From Nitzschia sp. DOCU1 (taxonomy: Eukaryota > Bacillariophyta > Bacillariophyceae > Bacillariales > Bacillariaceae): a stretch of DNA of 64,000 bases. Positions within the stretch are counted from its first letter, which is position 1, and each line of letters begins with the position of its first letter. This document shows, one piece after another, positions 38,981 through 50,600 of this stretch. The notes below the pieces were generated by a model that was given only the letters and a program-made list of their open reading frames with translations, searched no databases and was not told the DNA's origin. The translations under genes were made by a program, and so were the position numbers. The DNA lies in the NCBI GenBank assembly GCA_951394045.1, contig OX595988.1:2991352-3055351 (forward strand). The letters run 5' to 3'.

Positions 38981-40018
38981 GATGTCTTGAGGTAGGTACT
39001 GTTGAGCGGATAAAAGATGTTGAATTCCTAATTGATTCGACGAGGACGGCGACGTGTAAGGCGATCTTGGTGGTGCTGGCTGCAAGATCTAGAAGTATTA
39101 GTAGCAGCTTGTTCTTTCAGATCGATTGTAGATTCTATGGAGGGATATGGCGTATACCTCTTTCAATGCGTCTTTTTCAGTTCAATTCGAATATGGGCAG
39201 ATTACGATCGACGATGAAAGGTGAGCAGCAGGCCATTTTTTCGGGCAAACTTCTTGTTGCCCGATATTAGGACTTGGGCTCAAAAACGTGACGCGAAAAG
39301 GTTCCACCTAAGTTACTACTACCAATAGCGATCAGGTGGGAATCCGAACCGTCAAATGAAGCGAACAAGGCTATATATTTAAGAGTAACTTCAATGACCC
39401 GGGAAGGCAAAAAGGGAACTCTGACAATCTTCTCAGTGTACCAACTTCTCGATTGCGGCGAAGCTCATGCCTTTGATAAATTTCAACAAAATGTCCGAGG
39501 CCAAGGGGGGAAGGCCGAGCAATTGCAGGGCGTCAAAGTGAGATACCCACCCCGAGACGGACGATGATCAGACTTAAGGTTGCGCGGTCCGCGCGGTTGC
39601 GCGGGCGGGTGACGTGCAGACTCGCATTGCGCCCAATACGCACAAAATCGAAAAAGAAAGCTCGGATCCGCACGATGCAGGTTTCCTGCGTGCAGCCACA
39701 CAACCCCCACCACCATGATCCGACGCGACATCAAGCACTACTAAACAATTGCAGGCGGAATACCGTTTCCACATATTGCTAGTAGTAGTCGAGCGCTGGG
39801 AAGAAAGAAACACCGGGGAAGCGTTGCTAGTAGCTTTTAGACTAATCCTTCAATCAGTCAAAAGTCAAGACGGGGAGTTTCAGGGTCCGTGGTGGTTTTC
39901 ATTTGACTTCAGATTCCAAACGATTGGCGTCGCCTGACGAGTCACAACGGTTGTGAACATTGCATTCAACTCCAGTAACCTTTATTCTACTTGAAGTGAT
40001 CGAAACAACCATTTCATC
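38981..40018. promoter_or_regulatory. Divergent intergenic region, Grx-DUF4395 B / RTF1
   Basis: About 1 kb between divergent starts. Short frames only. Presumed promoters of both genes. Confidence 0.4.
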
Positions 40019-43000
40019 ATGGTAAGCTCCATCTATTGTTACGAAATGCAGTGGCGTTGGCGCCATTATGCTTGTCAACTTTGGTGTTTGTGTTTCGGCG
40101 TCTCGAACGACATCACTCACCTTCTCCCCCTTTTTGGCACGTGTAGCCTAACGTAAAGCGACGATTTGCCGATGACGATCCGTCGTCGGATGACGACGAC
40201 GAGGAGGAGGAAGAGGAACCAGAGTATTATCGTGGGGGTGGTAAAGGTATTCGAATGCCTGGAGGCAAGGGCATGGGCAAGCAACTGCGTGCCCCAGCCG
40301 CCGCAGATTCGTCGGACGATGATGATGATGACGACGAGGAGGAGGAAGAAGAGCCCACCAGGGTCGCTCACCGTGGGGGAGGAAAGCAGCTTCGTCCGGG
40401 GGGCAAACAATTACGGGCACCGTAAGTTTATCAGAAGGCTAAAGGGGTTAATACCTGATGAAAATCCTCACTGACATTGGTTTATAGTCCACAGCAAGAT
40501 GACGACGATGATGATAGTGATGATGACGACGAAGAAGAAGAAGCCCCTGTTCAGCCTGTGCAGCGTGGAGGTGGAAAAGCTTTAATGCGCATGCGGCCTC
40601 CAGAAGATGAGGATGCCTCTGATGATGACGACGAGGAAATTGAAGATGATGCCCCGCCAACTCGGGTTGTTCAGCGCACTGGAGGAAAATCCTTAATGCG
40701 AATGCAAGCTCCTGATGACGATGAGGACGATGACGACGAGGAGGAGGAAGACGAGCCTGTTCGTCCGGTCCCCACCGGTGGAGGTAAAACACTTAGAACT
40801 GGTGGCGGAAAGCAATTGCGAGCGCCTGCTGCACACGACGAAGACGATGATGATGATGATGATGACGACGACGAAGAGGAGCCCGTCCGACCTGCGGCTA
40901 TTGGTGGTGGCAAAACATTACGAGCCCCAGCTCCAAGAGGCGGTGGCAAGCAACTCCGGGCGCCTGCTCACGAAGACGACGACGATGTTGACGACGATGA
41001 CGAGCAACCCATTCGCCCGGCTCCAGGTGGTGGCAAAACATTGAGAGCCCCTCGTGGCGGAAAGCAGCTTCGTGCTCCAGTGCAACAAGAAGACGATGAC
41101 GACGAAGAGGAGGAGGACGATGCCGAGGAAGAAGTGGAGAAACCCAAAGCGCCACAGGTCGTTCAGCGCGGCGGTGGAAAGTCTTTGATGAGAATGGCAG
41201 CACCCGAAGAGCCCGACGAGGAAGATTCAGATGAGGAGTCTGTCACAGAAGAGAAAAAACCTGCTCCTGCTCCCAAAGCACAACCTGTTCAACGTGGTGG
41301 CAAGCAGCTACGGCCTCCACAGGCGCCAGGACCGGAGGAAGAAAAGAAGGAGCCTCCAAAGCCGAAACCCCAGCCCCCAGTCCGAGGAGGTAAGCAGCTG
41401 CATCGACCCGCCAAGGACGAAAGTGAGGACGACGATGATGACGATGACATGGCACTTGATTCTGAGGAGGAGGAAAAAGAAAAAGCCTCCACCAAAACCA
41501 GCACCAAAGAAGAAGCAAGCACCAAAGCCGGATTCTGATGACATGGAGGAATCGTCCGATGAGGAAAGCAGCGACGAAGAAGCAGAATTGGACATGGAAA
41601 CGTTTGATACCCAACGCTTGGTAAAGAATGAGGAGGATCAGAAGTATTTGGATTCGCTACCGGAAATCGAGCGTGAGGCCATTCTCGCTGAACGTTTCGA
41701 AAAGCGGAAAGCCGAGATGGATATGAAGAAAGCGCTTCGGGAAACCAAACGCAAGGAACGTGAGGAGAAGGCTGCTACGAAACAAAAAGATACCAAGAAG
41801 CGCAAGGCGGCCGCCCCGGCCAAGAAGCCTGCTGCCAAGAAAGCAAAAGAATCTAAGGACGACGATGCCGATGAGACTCTGGCAAAGTCTTTGGCCGGAA
41901 AGCGAGAGTCTGGCAGGAACAAGGACGCCAGTGGCAACAAAGCTCAAAAGGCAAAGGCGTTGGCTGCGCTCCGAGAGGTAAGTACCAGGTGTGTCGTTTG
42001 CTGGATGCGGACTGTCGTAAACTCGCTAAAAGCTTGTCTTTGTTGAACAACTTGTAGGAGCGAAAGAAAGCCACTCGCAAAGAAGACAGCGAGAGCGAGT
42101 CCGATTTTGACGATGACGATGAGGACTCAGATGAGGACTACGGTGAAAAGCCATGGCAGAAACAAGCACCGGAAACACGCCGAACTTCGTCGCGATTGGA
42201 TAAAGTCGCAGCTTCTGACGACGACGAAGATGATGCCATCAAGAATGAGGATGAAGAAGCCGTGGCACCGGAAGCTGGCCGTACTGTTGTCGAAGCCGAC
42301 TTGGAAGACTACCAGAAAATTACTCTCCCGCGTCGTCGGCTTGGACGATGGTGCAATGAGCCGTACTTCAAGGAAGCTGTTATGAATTGTTTTGTCAAGT
42401 TGTTCATTGGAGAGAACGAACGTGGCAAGCGATGTTATCGTCTGTGTAAGATTGTCGATGTGAGCAGTACACCCAAACAATATGAGCTGCCTCCAGTCAA
42501 GAATCAAAAGCCGGTAGGTTTTGCGATGTTTCTCGGGTGAAGGAAGATTAGTTATGTACTCAATCCCTTGTTCCTATTTCCAGGTTAAAACAGATAAGAT
42601 GTTGAAGCTCAAATTTGCTGGAAACTCAAGGGACTTTCCAATCAGTCTCGTTTCCGACGCCAAGGTGGACGAATCTGATGTGAAACAATACGTGGACGCT
42701 ACCAAGGCCATTCGACAGAGAACTCTCGGTAAAAAGGAAGCGAACAGAATGCGCCGGCAGCAAGACAAACTTGTCAATGACTACGTGTATACCACCGAGG
42801 ATATCGAGAATAATTTGCGCAATCGCAAGAAGAAGGGAGAAACTGCTGCCAACCTTGCATTGGAGCGCACTCGTGCTGCGATTGCTGTTCAGGGTGCTCG
42901 AGCTGCTTTGGAGGATGCAAAGTTCCAGTTGGCGAGTGCCAGGGACGCGGCGGAAACGCAAGAGTTTAAGCTGGCAGTCGAAGCTGCGGAAAAGGTCCTC

Positions 43001-43552
43001 GAGGAGAAGTTGGAGGAAGAGAGAATTGTCAAACAACGCGCCAAAGACCGAAAGGAACAACTTACTGGACGCTCGAAAGATCAGAAGTGGGCCAAAGTCA
43101 ACAAGCGCGCTTTGGAAATGAACCAGAAGGTGGACCGTGGGGAAATGGCAGAAAAGAAGGAGACAGCGGACAGTTCTACAAAGAAGGAATCGTTCAACCC
43201 GTACGCTCGTCGCAAGGTGAAGCCTAAGATTTTGTGGGAAGTTGGTCAGAAGGACGAAGAAGACAAGGGTGACGTACCTAAGGAGAACGACGCGTCAAAG
43301 GATAAGGCATCTGAGCAAGAGAACGGTGACAAAGAACTTGATTCTACCCCTTCATTGGTACAAGAGCAGCAACACAAGGCCGCCGCTCTGAGCCAGTCGC
43401 ATCAATTTGCCATCGATGAGGAGGTTCTAGCCCAGTCTTCGTTTACTAACGGTATTGCCGGGCTAGGTGCCAAAAAGTCTTTTGGCAACAGGGTTCGCAA
43501 GGGACTGAGCCTCGAGGAATATCAAAAACGAAAGGCTGCGGGTACACTATAG
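40019..43552 (+). CDS. RTF1: RTF1, PAF1-complex subunit (about 1026 aa)
   Basis: Transcription-elongation factor; the Plus3 domain binds phosphorylated Spt5 and Rtf1 promotes H2B ubiquitylation and H3 methylation. Proposed exons: 40019-40021, 40147-40421, 40488-41389, 41502-41977, 42058-42513, 42584-43552; introns 125, 66, 112, 80 and 70 bp. The Plus3 domain starts [21 protein letters not shown] and spans exons 5-6; after it come [17 protein letters not shown] and a long coiled region with a tail [18 protein letters not shown]. The N-terminal third alternates acidic runs with about 15 RGGGK(Q/T)LR or [10 protein letters not shown] units. Exon 1 contributes only the ATG. The 112-bp intron is uncertain: the reading frame changes there, which could instead be a one-base indel. 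1026 codons in the summed model are in frame. Confidence 0.85.
40170..41480. repeat. RTF1: Degenerate GAC/GAG-rich and RGGGK-coding repeat array in RTF1
   Basis: Long runs of GAC, GAT, GAG and GAA codons (acidic stretches) alternate with units such as GGTGGTGGCAAA(ACA/CAG)TT. Sense translation gives about 15 copies of (R/P/T)GGGK(Q/T)LR(A/M). The shadow frames on the other strand read poly-Ser and poly-Arg. Confidence 0.8.
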
Positions 43553-43649
43553 ACTAAGATTTTCGATCAATGATTACTAAATACTGCAACTTCTTCATTA
43601 CAAAAAATGAAACTGCCCGGTGCTCGTTTGCTTTCAAGGAAACTATCAC

Positions 43650-44987
43650 CTACAGGTTCTTGCTAATAAGCACTTCTGTCACCAAATCTAGCACAGCTTG
43701 CCGATCCTCCTCATCAGTAATCGCTTCTCGGAAGGCCGCGCTGTTGCCTTCTTCTTCTTTGTGTACGACGAGACGATCCAAGCAGCTCTTCAATGTAATT
43801 GCGCCAATAGCGCCGGTCTTCAAATCTACAAAAATGAGTTCGTCTTCGGGCTCGCCGTACTGCAGACACTTGAGCATGACATTAAACAAACCAAGATCAT
43901 GCATTATATCGCGGAATCGAGCCAGCTGCTTTTCCAGCTTGCTGATTTCATCAAGCTGCTGCCGATCAGCAATGTGCTTGAGATCAGTGTTGTTCTTGAG
44001 ATTCATCAATGTCTCGGAACAGTTGTTGAGTTTTTGATGGGCGCGAAAGCCGTCGCGGACCAAAAAGGCTCCCAAATGAAACTTGGTGTAACCCGTCGTC
44101 TTTTCGTCTTTGGAACTTGCTGGAATCAAATCCCGTTCCTTATCCATAACTTGGACCAAAAACTTATTCATTTCATTCAATGAATTTCGTCCTCGAACAG
44201 TTGTTCGATCCACACTCAAATCGCCTCGCTCTACGTTGGATTGGACTTGATTCACGTATTTGACAAAGCTTTGGACCGAACTTCCAAAGTCGGTGTAAGC
44301 CTTTTTTGCCAAGGGTGCTCCTTCTTCCGTCAAGAAAGTATCGAAGCGATTTAGAAAGGAGGACTTCCATAGTTTGAGGGAACGATACGAAATGACAGCT
44401 TCCAGCTGCTCCTCAATCATTGCCTTGAGTTCCGAGTCCGTCTGTAAGGGATTGCTGCTGAGATCGGTGACATTGTCAGTGGAGGGAGATACGGCTATCG
44501 TTGGTGACAGAGCCGTTGGTTGTCGGCGACTGCCGCTATGGTTGCGTCCGGGAGGTGACCGAGAGACTTGCCGGGTCACGGACGACGTCTTATCACCAAA
44601 GCTGTTGGTGGGAGTTAGTGGTTTACGCGTCGGTGACAATGACATAGGTGGCTTTGCGGGAAATGTCTTGCCAAAACTTGACGTAGCATGAGGTGGCCGT
44701 CTGTTGAAAGGTGGGGATCTACCATCGCCCTTGGCCTGGGGCTTTTCACCATCGTCGTTCAAATCTCCGACACGTGTGTTCGTCGGTGTACCATTCTCCA
44801 TAATATCATTTTCGACAACTTCATTCCCAGCCCCCTCACCACATGGGGTCGTCCCTTCTTCTATTTGGAGGCTGTCACCCCCAGATACCTCGTTTTGTGA
44901 ATTGCCAGCGTCAGCAGGGGCGGCACCAATTGCGTTCTCTTGCCCATCTTTGTCCGCACTCTGAACTAGATCATCATTACTGTCCAT
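43650..44987 (-). CDS. Lineage-specific protein, paralogue of 45359-46312 (445 aa)
   Basis: N-terminal half is Ser/Pro/Asn-rich and disordered. The C-terminal 250 residues form a conserved helical domain shared with the divergent neighbour: SYRSLKLWKSSFLNRFDTFL, TTVRGRNSLNEMNKFLVQVM, IADRQQLDEISKLEKQL, LGLFNVMLKCLQYGEPEDE, LIFVDLKTGAIGAI. I do not recognise it as a named family. No signal peptide or membrane segment. Start MDSNDDLVQS at 44987; the frame is open further upstream. Start codons of the two paralogues are 371 bp apart and face away from each other, so promoters may be shared. Confidence 0.78.
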   Translation of the reverse strand: MDSNDDLVQSADKDGQENAIGAAPADAGNSQNEVSGGDSLQIEEGTTPCGEGAGNEVVENDIMENGTPTNTRVGDLNDDGEKPQAKGDGRSPPFNRRPPHATSSFGKTFPAKPPMSLSPTRKPLTPTNSFGDKTSSVTRQVSRSPPGRNHSGSRRQPTALSPTIAVSPSTDNVTDLSSNPLQTDSELKAMIEEQLEAVISYRSLKLWKSSFLNRFDTFLTEEGAPLAKKAYTDFGSSVQSFVKYVNQVQSNVERGDLSVDRTTVRGRNSLNEMNKFLVQVMDKERDLIPASSKDEKTTGYTKFHLGAFLVRDGFRAHQKLNNCSETLMNLKNNTDLKHIADRQQLDEISKLEKQLARFRDIMHDLGLFNVMLKCLQYGEPEDELIFVDLKTGAIGAITLKSCLDRLVVHKEEEGNSAAFREAITDEEDRQAVLDLVTEVLISKNL

Positions 44988-45358
44988 GATGAGGGGTCCT
45001 CTTTGACTTATAGTAGCAACCTCACCACATGGTAACAAGGTTTGCAATGGACCATGTGGATGACGATAGCCCAAGATCCAAAAGATGTGATTTTTGGGTC
45101 ATCACGACTGACTCATTCATGACTCGCCAAAAAGTCACGCCGCGAGGCTTTTGTCGACGAGTGCGTCGAGCCGCACCTTTGCCACAGTAATACAGTATCA
45201 TACAGTCAGTGCGAGGCCACCGCCGGCGCGCCGAGGCGGTCAACAGGCGAAAGGAAAGATACCGAATGACTATTGTACATGACTCAAACACTCAACAACA
45301 CAAACTTTTCTTGATTGTGTCAAATATTGATAACGCCGCGATCGATTGTGTTACGATA
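44988..45358. promoter_or_regulatory. Shared promoter region of divergent paralogues
   Basis: 371 bp between the two head-to-head ATGs. No TATA box is obvious at a fixed distance. It contains the GC-rich GGCCACCGCCGGCGCG block around 45212-45227, which also lies within a possible longer start for the right-hand gene. Confidence 0.45.
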
Positions 45359-46312
45359 ATGCCAGAGGAGCAACAATCATCGAATTCAAGAAGTCGCCCC
45401 GTCGCTGCCGGCGGTGGAGTCGGTGTATCCCATCTGACCACCACATTTGGTAAGGGGCACGGCGACGCTGGTACTGGCCCATCCCCCGAGGCCATCAAAT
45501 CACCAACTGGAAATCCCCTCAAGTATGATCCGGAACTGGTTTCGTTGATTGACAAATTGGATACGGTACAGTCGTATCGGCAGTTCCGTAAGTGGAAGGC
45601 GTCCTTTCTGAGACGCTTTCAGACGTTTTTGGAGCAAGATGGGGCGGCGCCGGCCCAAGCGTCGTATGCCACCTATTCCCAAAGTATGGAAGGTCTAGAA
45701 CGAAAGATCAATCAAGTTAAAAAGCTTGTCGAGGCAGGAAATTTGACTGTAGAAAAGACGACTGTCAAAGGACGAAACGCCTGGAACGAAATGTGCAAGA
45801 CGATAAATTTGGTCATTGATGAAACGGAATCTTTGATCCCTGCAACAAAGGCCGAGGAGAAACGCAAGAAATTTACCAAGTATCACTTGGGCGCAGTATT
45901 ACTGGAAGATGGTTTCTTGGAGTATGATCGCATGGTGCGATGCAACGAGAAAACAAAAGAGCTGGTGGACATGGGGCTGGACAAAATTGCCGATCGGCAG
46001 CAACTGGATGCTCTTCTGCGATACGATCGGCAGATTCAACAGTTTGTCGATGTCATGCGGGATCTGGGCCTACATGAAGTGATGCTCAAGTGCCGCCAAT
46101 TCCTGAACGGAAGTCTAGAAGAAATTATTTTCCTGGATCCAAAGAGTGGAGCTGTGATTGAGATCCCGCGAGAGGTACTGTTTGAAAAAGGAATCTTGAC
46201 GCTCTACCAAGATGACCAGGGCGCTGAGCGGATTCAGGAAGAAGAAGTCTCCCGAGTAGAACGAGAGGAGTTGGCGACCACTATCCGTACCAAGTTTGGA
46301 ATGTCAGCTTAA
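45359..46312 (+). CDS. Lineage-specific protein, paralogue of 43650-44987 (317 aa)
   Basis: Shorter partner of the divergent pair; it lacks most of the disordered leader. It has the same helical domain: SYRQFRKWKASFLRRFQTFL, TTVKGRNAWNEMCKTINLVI, IADRQQLDALLRYDRQI, LGLHEVMLKCRQFLNGSLEE, IIFLDPKSGAVIEI. The repeated (V/I)TVKGRN-type and HLGA(F/V)L(V/L)(R/E)DGF patterns show that both descend from one ancestor. Start MPEEQQSSNS; an in-frame ATG at 45266 would add 31 residues. No function recognised. Confidence 0.78.
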   Translation: MPEEQQSSNSRSRPVAAGGGVGVSHLTTTFGKGHGDAGTGPSPEAIKSPTGNPLKYDPELVSLIDKLDTVQSYRQFRKWKASFLRRFQTFLEQDGAAPAQASYATYSQSMEGLERKINQVKKLVEAGNLTVEKTTVKGRNAWNEMCKTINLVIDETESLIPATKAEEKRKKFTKYHLGAVLLEDGFLEYDRMVRCNEKTKELVDMGLDKIADRQQLDALLRYDRQIQQFVDVMRDLGLHEVMLKCRQFLNGSLEEIIFLDPKSGAVIEIPREVLFEKGILTLYQDDQGAERIQEEEVSRVEREELATTIRTKFGMSA

Positions 46313-46533
46313 ATCTACTGTAATGAATGATTAAGGGACAGATCCGACTCATTCGATTTTGGTGGAAATTCAGTCAAAGTATTCGAGTCTCTCATCAGTC
46401 ACGAAGAACCTTCTAGAACAAAAAGGCACGAACCAAACACGAAAGGGAAACAGATGCGGCAACAAGTCTCTACGGTACGAAGTTTGCATTGCCCCACAAA
46501 ATTATCATCCATTGTCGTTTGGATCTGCCGGCC

Positions 46534-47248
46534 ATGAAGATTTCTTGCTTGCTCTGTTCGTTGCTACCGCTTTTAGCTTTTGTCGCCCCGGTGGCCAAAG
46601 CATCCCCAGGAGCAGGAGTCCGTCGTTTGTTGCGTCACTCGTTGAAAGAAGATGAAACAGCCTCAGTGGCCAGAGATTTCGACTTTGTCGGTATCCAAGA
46701 ATTTTTGGATTCTCTGCAAGCTAATAGTCAAGTGGATGACGAAGAATGGGACCGAAAATCCAAGGCGGCTTGTGCTACGATCTTGTACTATGAGAATCAC
46801 GAGTGCACCGGTGAACCCACCCGCACATATACGGTTCCGACCATGACTATGCCAGGAAGCCCTTGCCGTAGGTATCACCGTATTGAAGTCAGTCACATTC
46901 GTGTTTTAATCCAGCACTCTCACTACTCTCTTGTTGTTACTTTGTTGTTGTGTTGTGATACTATTAGAAACCGATGCTACCATGTGTCATTCCTCTGTCA
47001 AGGATCAGTACTGTGACTTGGAAAGTGGTGCCTTTTACGAGACGTTTTATCCCTTTAATACCCAATGCAAGACCCATTGGTATGATGCTTGGTCGGTCAT
47101 TCATCTCCGTCTTCAACAGGGTACCTGTGTGCACGGTATTTTGTTGCGTCAATGCCACAAAGGTAAATGTCGCGGTAACAATGAAACCAACGCGACAGAA
47201 GTGGTTGAGGTATACCAAGTTGACAATGAGCAAGGTGCAATTCAGTAA
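46534..47248 (+). CDS. Small secreted Cys-containing protein, two exons (204 aa)
   Basis: Signal peptide MKISCLLCSLLPLLAFVAPVAKA with cleavage after AKA. Exons 46534-46867 and 46968-47248 with a 100-bp GT-AG intron; splicing at GTAGGT rather than at the next GT keeps the frame open and joins SPC to QTDATMCHSSV. The mature part has paired Cys spacing (YENHECTGEP, NTQCKTHWYD, LQQGTCVHGILLRQCHKGKC), so a disulphide-rich fold is likely, and it ends EVYQVDNEQGAIQ. No family recognised. Located just upstream of the PNGase fusion gene on the same strand; relation unclear. Confidence 0.65.
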
Positions 47249-47684
47249 ACTATATAGTTGACCACTGCCATCTCATACGACAAGTCTCTTGTACGTATCA
47301 TAGTAGCCAAATAACCATAGCGACTGTCGCGTCGCAAAAGGGAGCACTCTTTGGTGGATCGATTCATACCCTCCCCTAAAATCATCCCTCCCATTTTTAG
47401 GTTATGGAGGAAAGGAACCCGGACGGAATAATTCTGCCACGCAGAGATCTGTACTAATCCTACGTCGGACCGAAGCCCAATCCAATTGGGCAACAAAATA
47501 TCATAACCTAACGCCCGTTGTGAACCACCGTGACCTTCTGCCGACGATGGCATCCCCTCTCTTCTCCATCTCTTACGATGATGTGGGTTGCCCCTTCCAT
47601 CAACAGTAGAAGCAGTCATTGTCTTTTTTCCATTTCGGTCCAAAAGCATCATGGACATGTAAGGAGTGGCAGCAAACACTAACT
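47249..47684. promoter_or_regulatory. Promoter region of PNGase fusion gene
   Basis: 436 bp between same-strand genes. Nothing specific recognised. Confidence 0.4.
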
Positions 47685-50600
47685 ATGAACCAAAGTAGTC
47701 CAGTTGTCCTCAATCACACGTCCATTTTACTTCCAACACAACACGACCGATCCCCGCCTCCAACTCTCAATAAGCGCATCAAATCCCACGGGTCTCGACG
47801 ACATCCGACTTGGACCCGCTTTCGGTGTGGTTTCACCTTTCTCGTGGGGGTCTGCTTTACAGCTACGACTGCCTTTTCTACCACTTATCCACTTCGATCC
47901 ACGAACAATAATCATATTATCAATACCCACGGCCTTCCCTCCAAGCAGACATCATCATCGTCATCGCACGAAGGAGGCGTCACATCGTCGGCAGCAACAG
48001 CCAAAAGTCAAGTACTCGACGATAAGAAAACTACCAAGACACATCTTTCGACGATCCTCGATCGTGACCTTCTTCCAAAGCCGACTGGAAGTACGAATTT
48101 GATTCCGCCGCCAGTAAAGAAAAAGAAGGACACTGACGAAAAGGTACAAACGAACGATACCGTTGAAGAAGAAAAAGAAGAGGAGAAAATGCAAACGGCC
48201 GATGATCAAAAGTTTAAGGAGAGGATTCAGTCCTCCATGAGAACCGTTCAAAGCTGGGAGAATGTGGAGTGGTTACAAGAGTGCCGAACGGTCATTCCTT
48301 GGGACGACCTACGAAACAACACGGGACCTTGGTCGAATCCCGACCAGGATCGACTAATGGCCAATGATGCCAATGCCTTGTTTTTACAGCGTCTTTGCAG
48401 ATGGTTCCCCAAGTTTATGACGTGGGTCAATGCTCCACCCTGTGTCAAGTGTGGTTGTAAGGAATGTGAAATGAAGGCAGTGCGAGGTCCTGAAACCGAG
48501 GAAGAAAAGGAGGGCAGTGCGAAACGAGTCGAAGGTACGTGCTGCACTTGTGCTATGGTGAGGATGACCCACAGATCGTTCGTCTAACAATGCAATTAAC
48601 GCTACTACGCTCTTTTTCAGTGTACTATTGTCCTGAATGTAAAGAAAATACAACCACATTTCCTCGTTACAACAAGGCTCGGAAACTTATGGACACCCGA
48701 AAGGGCCGCTGTGGAGAATACTCCAACTTGTTTGGCCTATTTTGCCGGTCGGTGGGATTTGAAACGAGACTCGTCCTTGATTTGAGCGATCATTTATGGA
48801 CCGAAGTTCGACTAGGAGACCATTGGATCATGGCAGACTCGTGTGAAGGAATTATCGATAAGCCAAGCATGTATGAATATGGTTGGGGCAAGGACGGCTT
48901 GTGTTTTATGATTGCCATTGCATCGGATCATGTCGTGGATGTGACACCACGGTATACCCGCAAATTTCTTACTGATGACTTTCAAACACGGCGACGTACG
49001 CACACGACCAGTGAAAATGCTACTGCTATGATATTGCAAGAGTTGAATCGCGATTTGCGTCAAAATCTAACCAAGGCGGCCATTGAAGATCTTAACCGCC
49101 GCCAGCTGTTGGAAGATGCCGAACTGCAGCTCTACAAGCAATCGACAGAGTGGACACCGCAAGAGAAATATGGCCGGGGACGTATCAGTGGATCAATGGC
49201 ATGGAAGAAAGCGCGTCAGGAAGCGGGCAAGAGCAATATTGCTGGAAAGCCAAAAGATGGTGGTGAGAAGTCGTCATCTAACCAAAACACCAAGGAACGA
49301 CAAGTTGCTGGCTTTGAGGTCGACTCATTTTCGCCGCCAGTGTCAACGACTCTGTCCCTTCAGGTACGGCCGAAACCCGTGGGTCGGCATGACGGAATTA
49401 TTGTTGCCGGCACAGCTTGTGCAGTCGGAGAAGCCAACACTGTTTCAGTGGTAGTGGTCGACGAGAAGTTTTTGGGATGCATCCTTCAGTCACAGTCCTT
49501 TGTTACGTGGTCGGATGCCAAGGACTTTGTCAACCGATTACCCGCAGAGCGTATCGTGCTTATGAATGGAAAATGTGACGAAGATCCAAAGATCAAGACT
49601 CTGGAATTAGCGCGGCTAGGCGGGTGGAAGAAGGAGGGGGTGACGAAGAAAGGAATCGCCTTTATCGGTCAGGTCGACGTCCACCCAGACTGGACGTTTT
49701 GCAGTACATTAGAAGACTGTCCACCAGAGGGCTATGAGGTCGAATTGAAATTGAACGCTTCGCGTCCAGCCCTTAAGTTGCGGACGGAACAATACACATT
49801 TCCCACGGCAGTGGCGGGACGACTTCCAGAGAGTGTCATGCCCCTGAAGACTCAATTACTCGCTAACGACGAGCAAAAGCGGCTGGCATTTATTTCATTT
49901 GCACCACTGAACGCAGAAAAGTATTCCGGTTATACCACCAAGCCTGGTGCGCCCGTGTACTTATTGGATTCTACATCGTATCCCTTGTCTCGAATGGAGG
50001 GCACTACGCTTGAAGTGGCATCGAGGGACAATGCATGGAACACATTCCACTTTTTGCCCCCTCCTCTTGTTTCCAGTGACGACCAAGGCATCATCTCATC
50101 AAAGAATAATTCTTCAGAGATCCCAGCATACGAAGTCCCATTGGCGACGGACTTTTTCAACACTTCGCTAGGTCCGCAGCTACTTGCCAATAACACAACA
50201 TGCCTCCCAACATCAGATGCGCTTCATAATGCTCGCTTGGTGGGCCTTTACTTTTCAGCACATTGGTGTGGTACGTATCGCATGCTATAAAACAGTCGAC
50301 GTGTGGTAGACGAACGAGTACACTAACCCCTAGCGCTTTGGACATGCAGGCCCCTGCCGGTCCTTTACCCCGATGCTTGCTGAGATGTACGCACATCTGA
50401 AGGATCATCGACCCGCACATGGTTTGGAAATCGTCTTTGTCAGCTCGGATCGAGACGCTGCTAGCTTCGGAAACTACTACGGCAGTATGCCCTGGCAAGC
50501 CATCCCATTTGAACAACTGCAGTTGGTCAAGGCAAGCCTCAACATGACCTATGGTGTTCGAGGGATACCATCCCTTGTGATTCTGGATGCCGTTTCGGGA

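Noticed and set aside
40671..40949. Poly-Ser minus-strand frames within the RTF1 repeat
   Set aside because: Complement of Asp/Glu codon runs; not independent genes.
41231..41460. First part of the second-frame ORF in RTF1 as coding
   Set aside because: Basic noise opposite a well-formed RGGK/acidic repeat frame; only sequence after about 41502 is coding in that frame.
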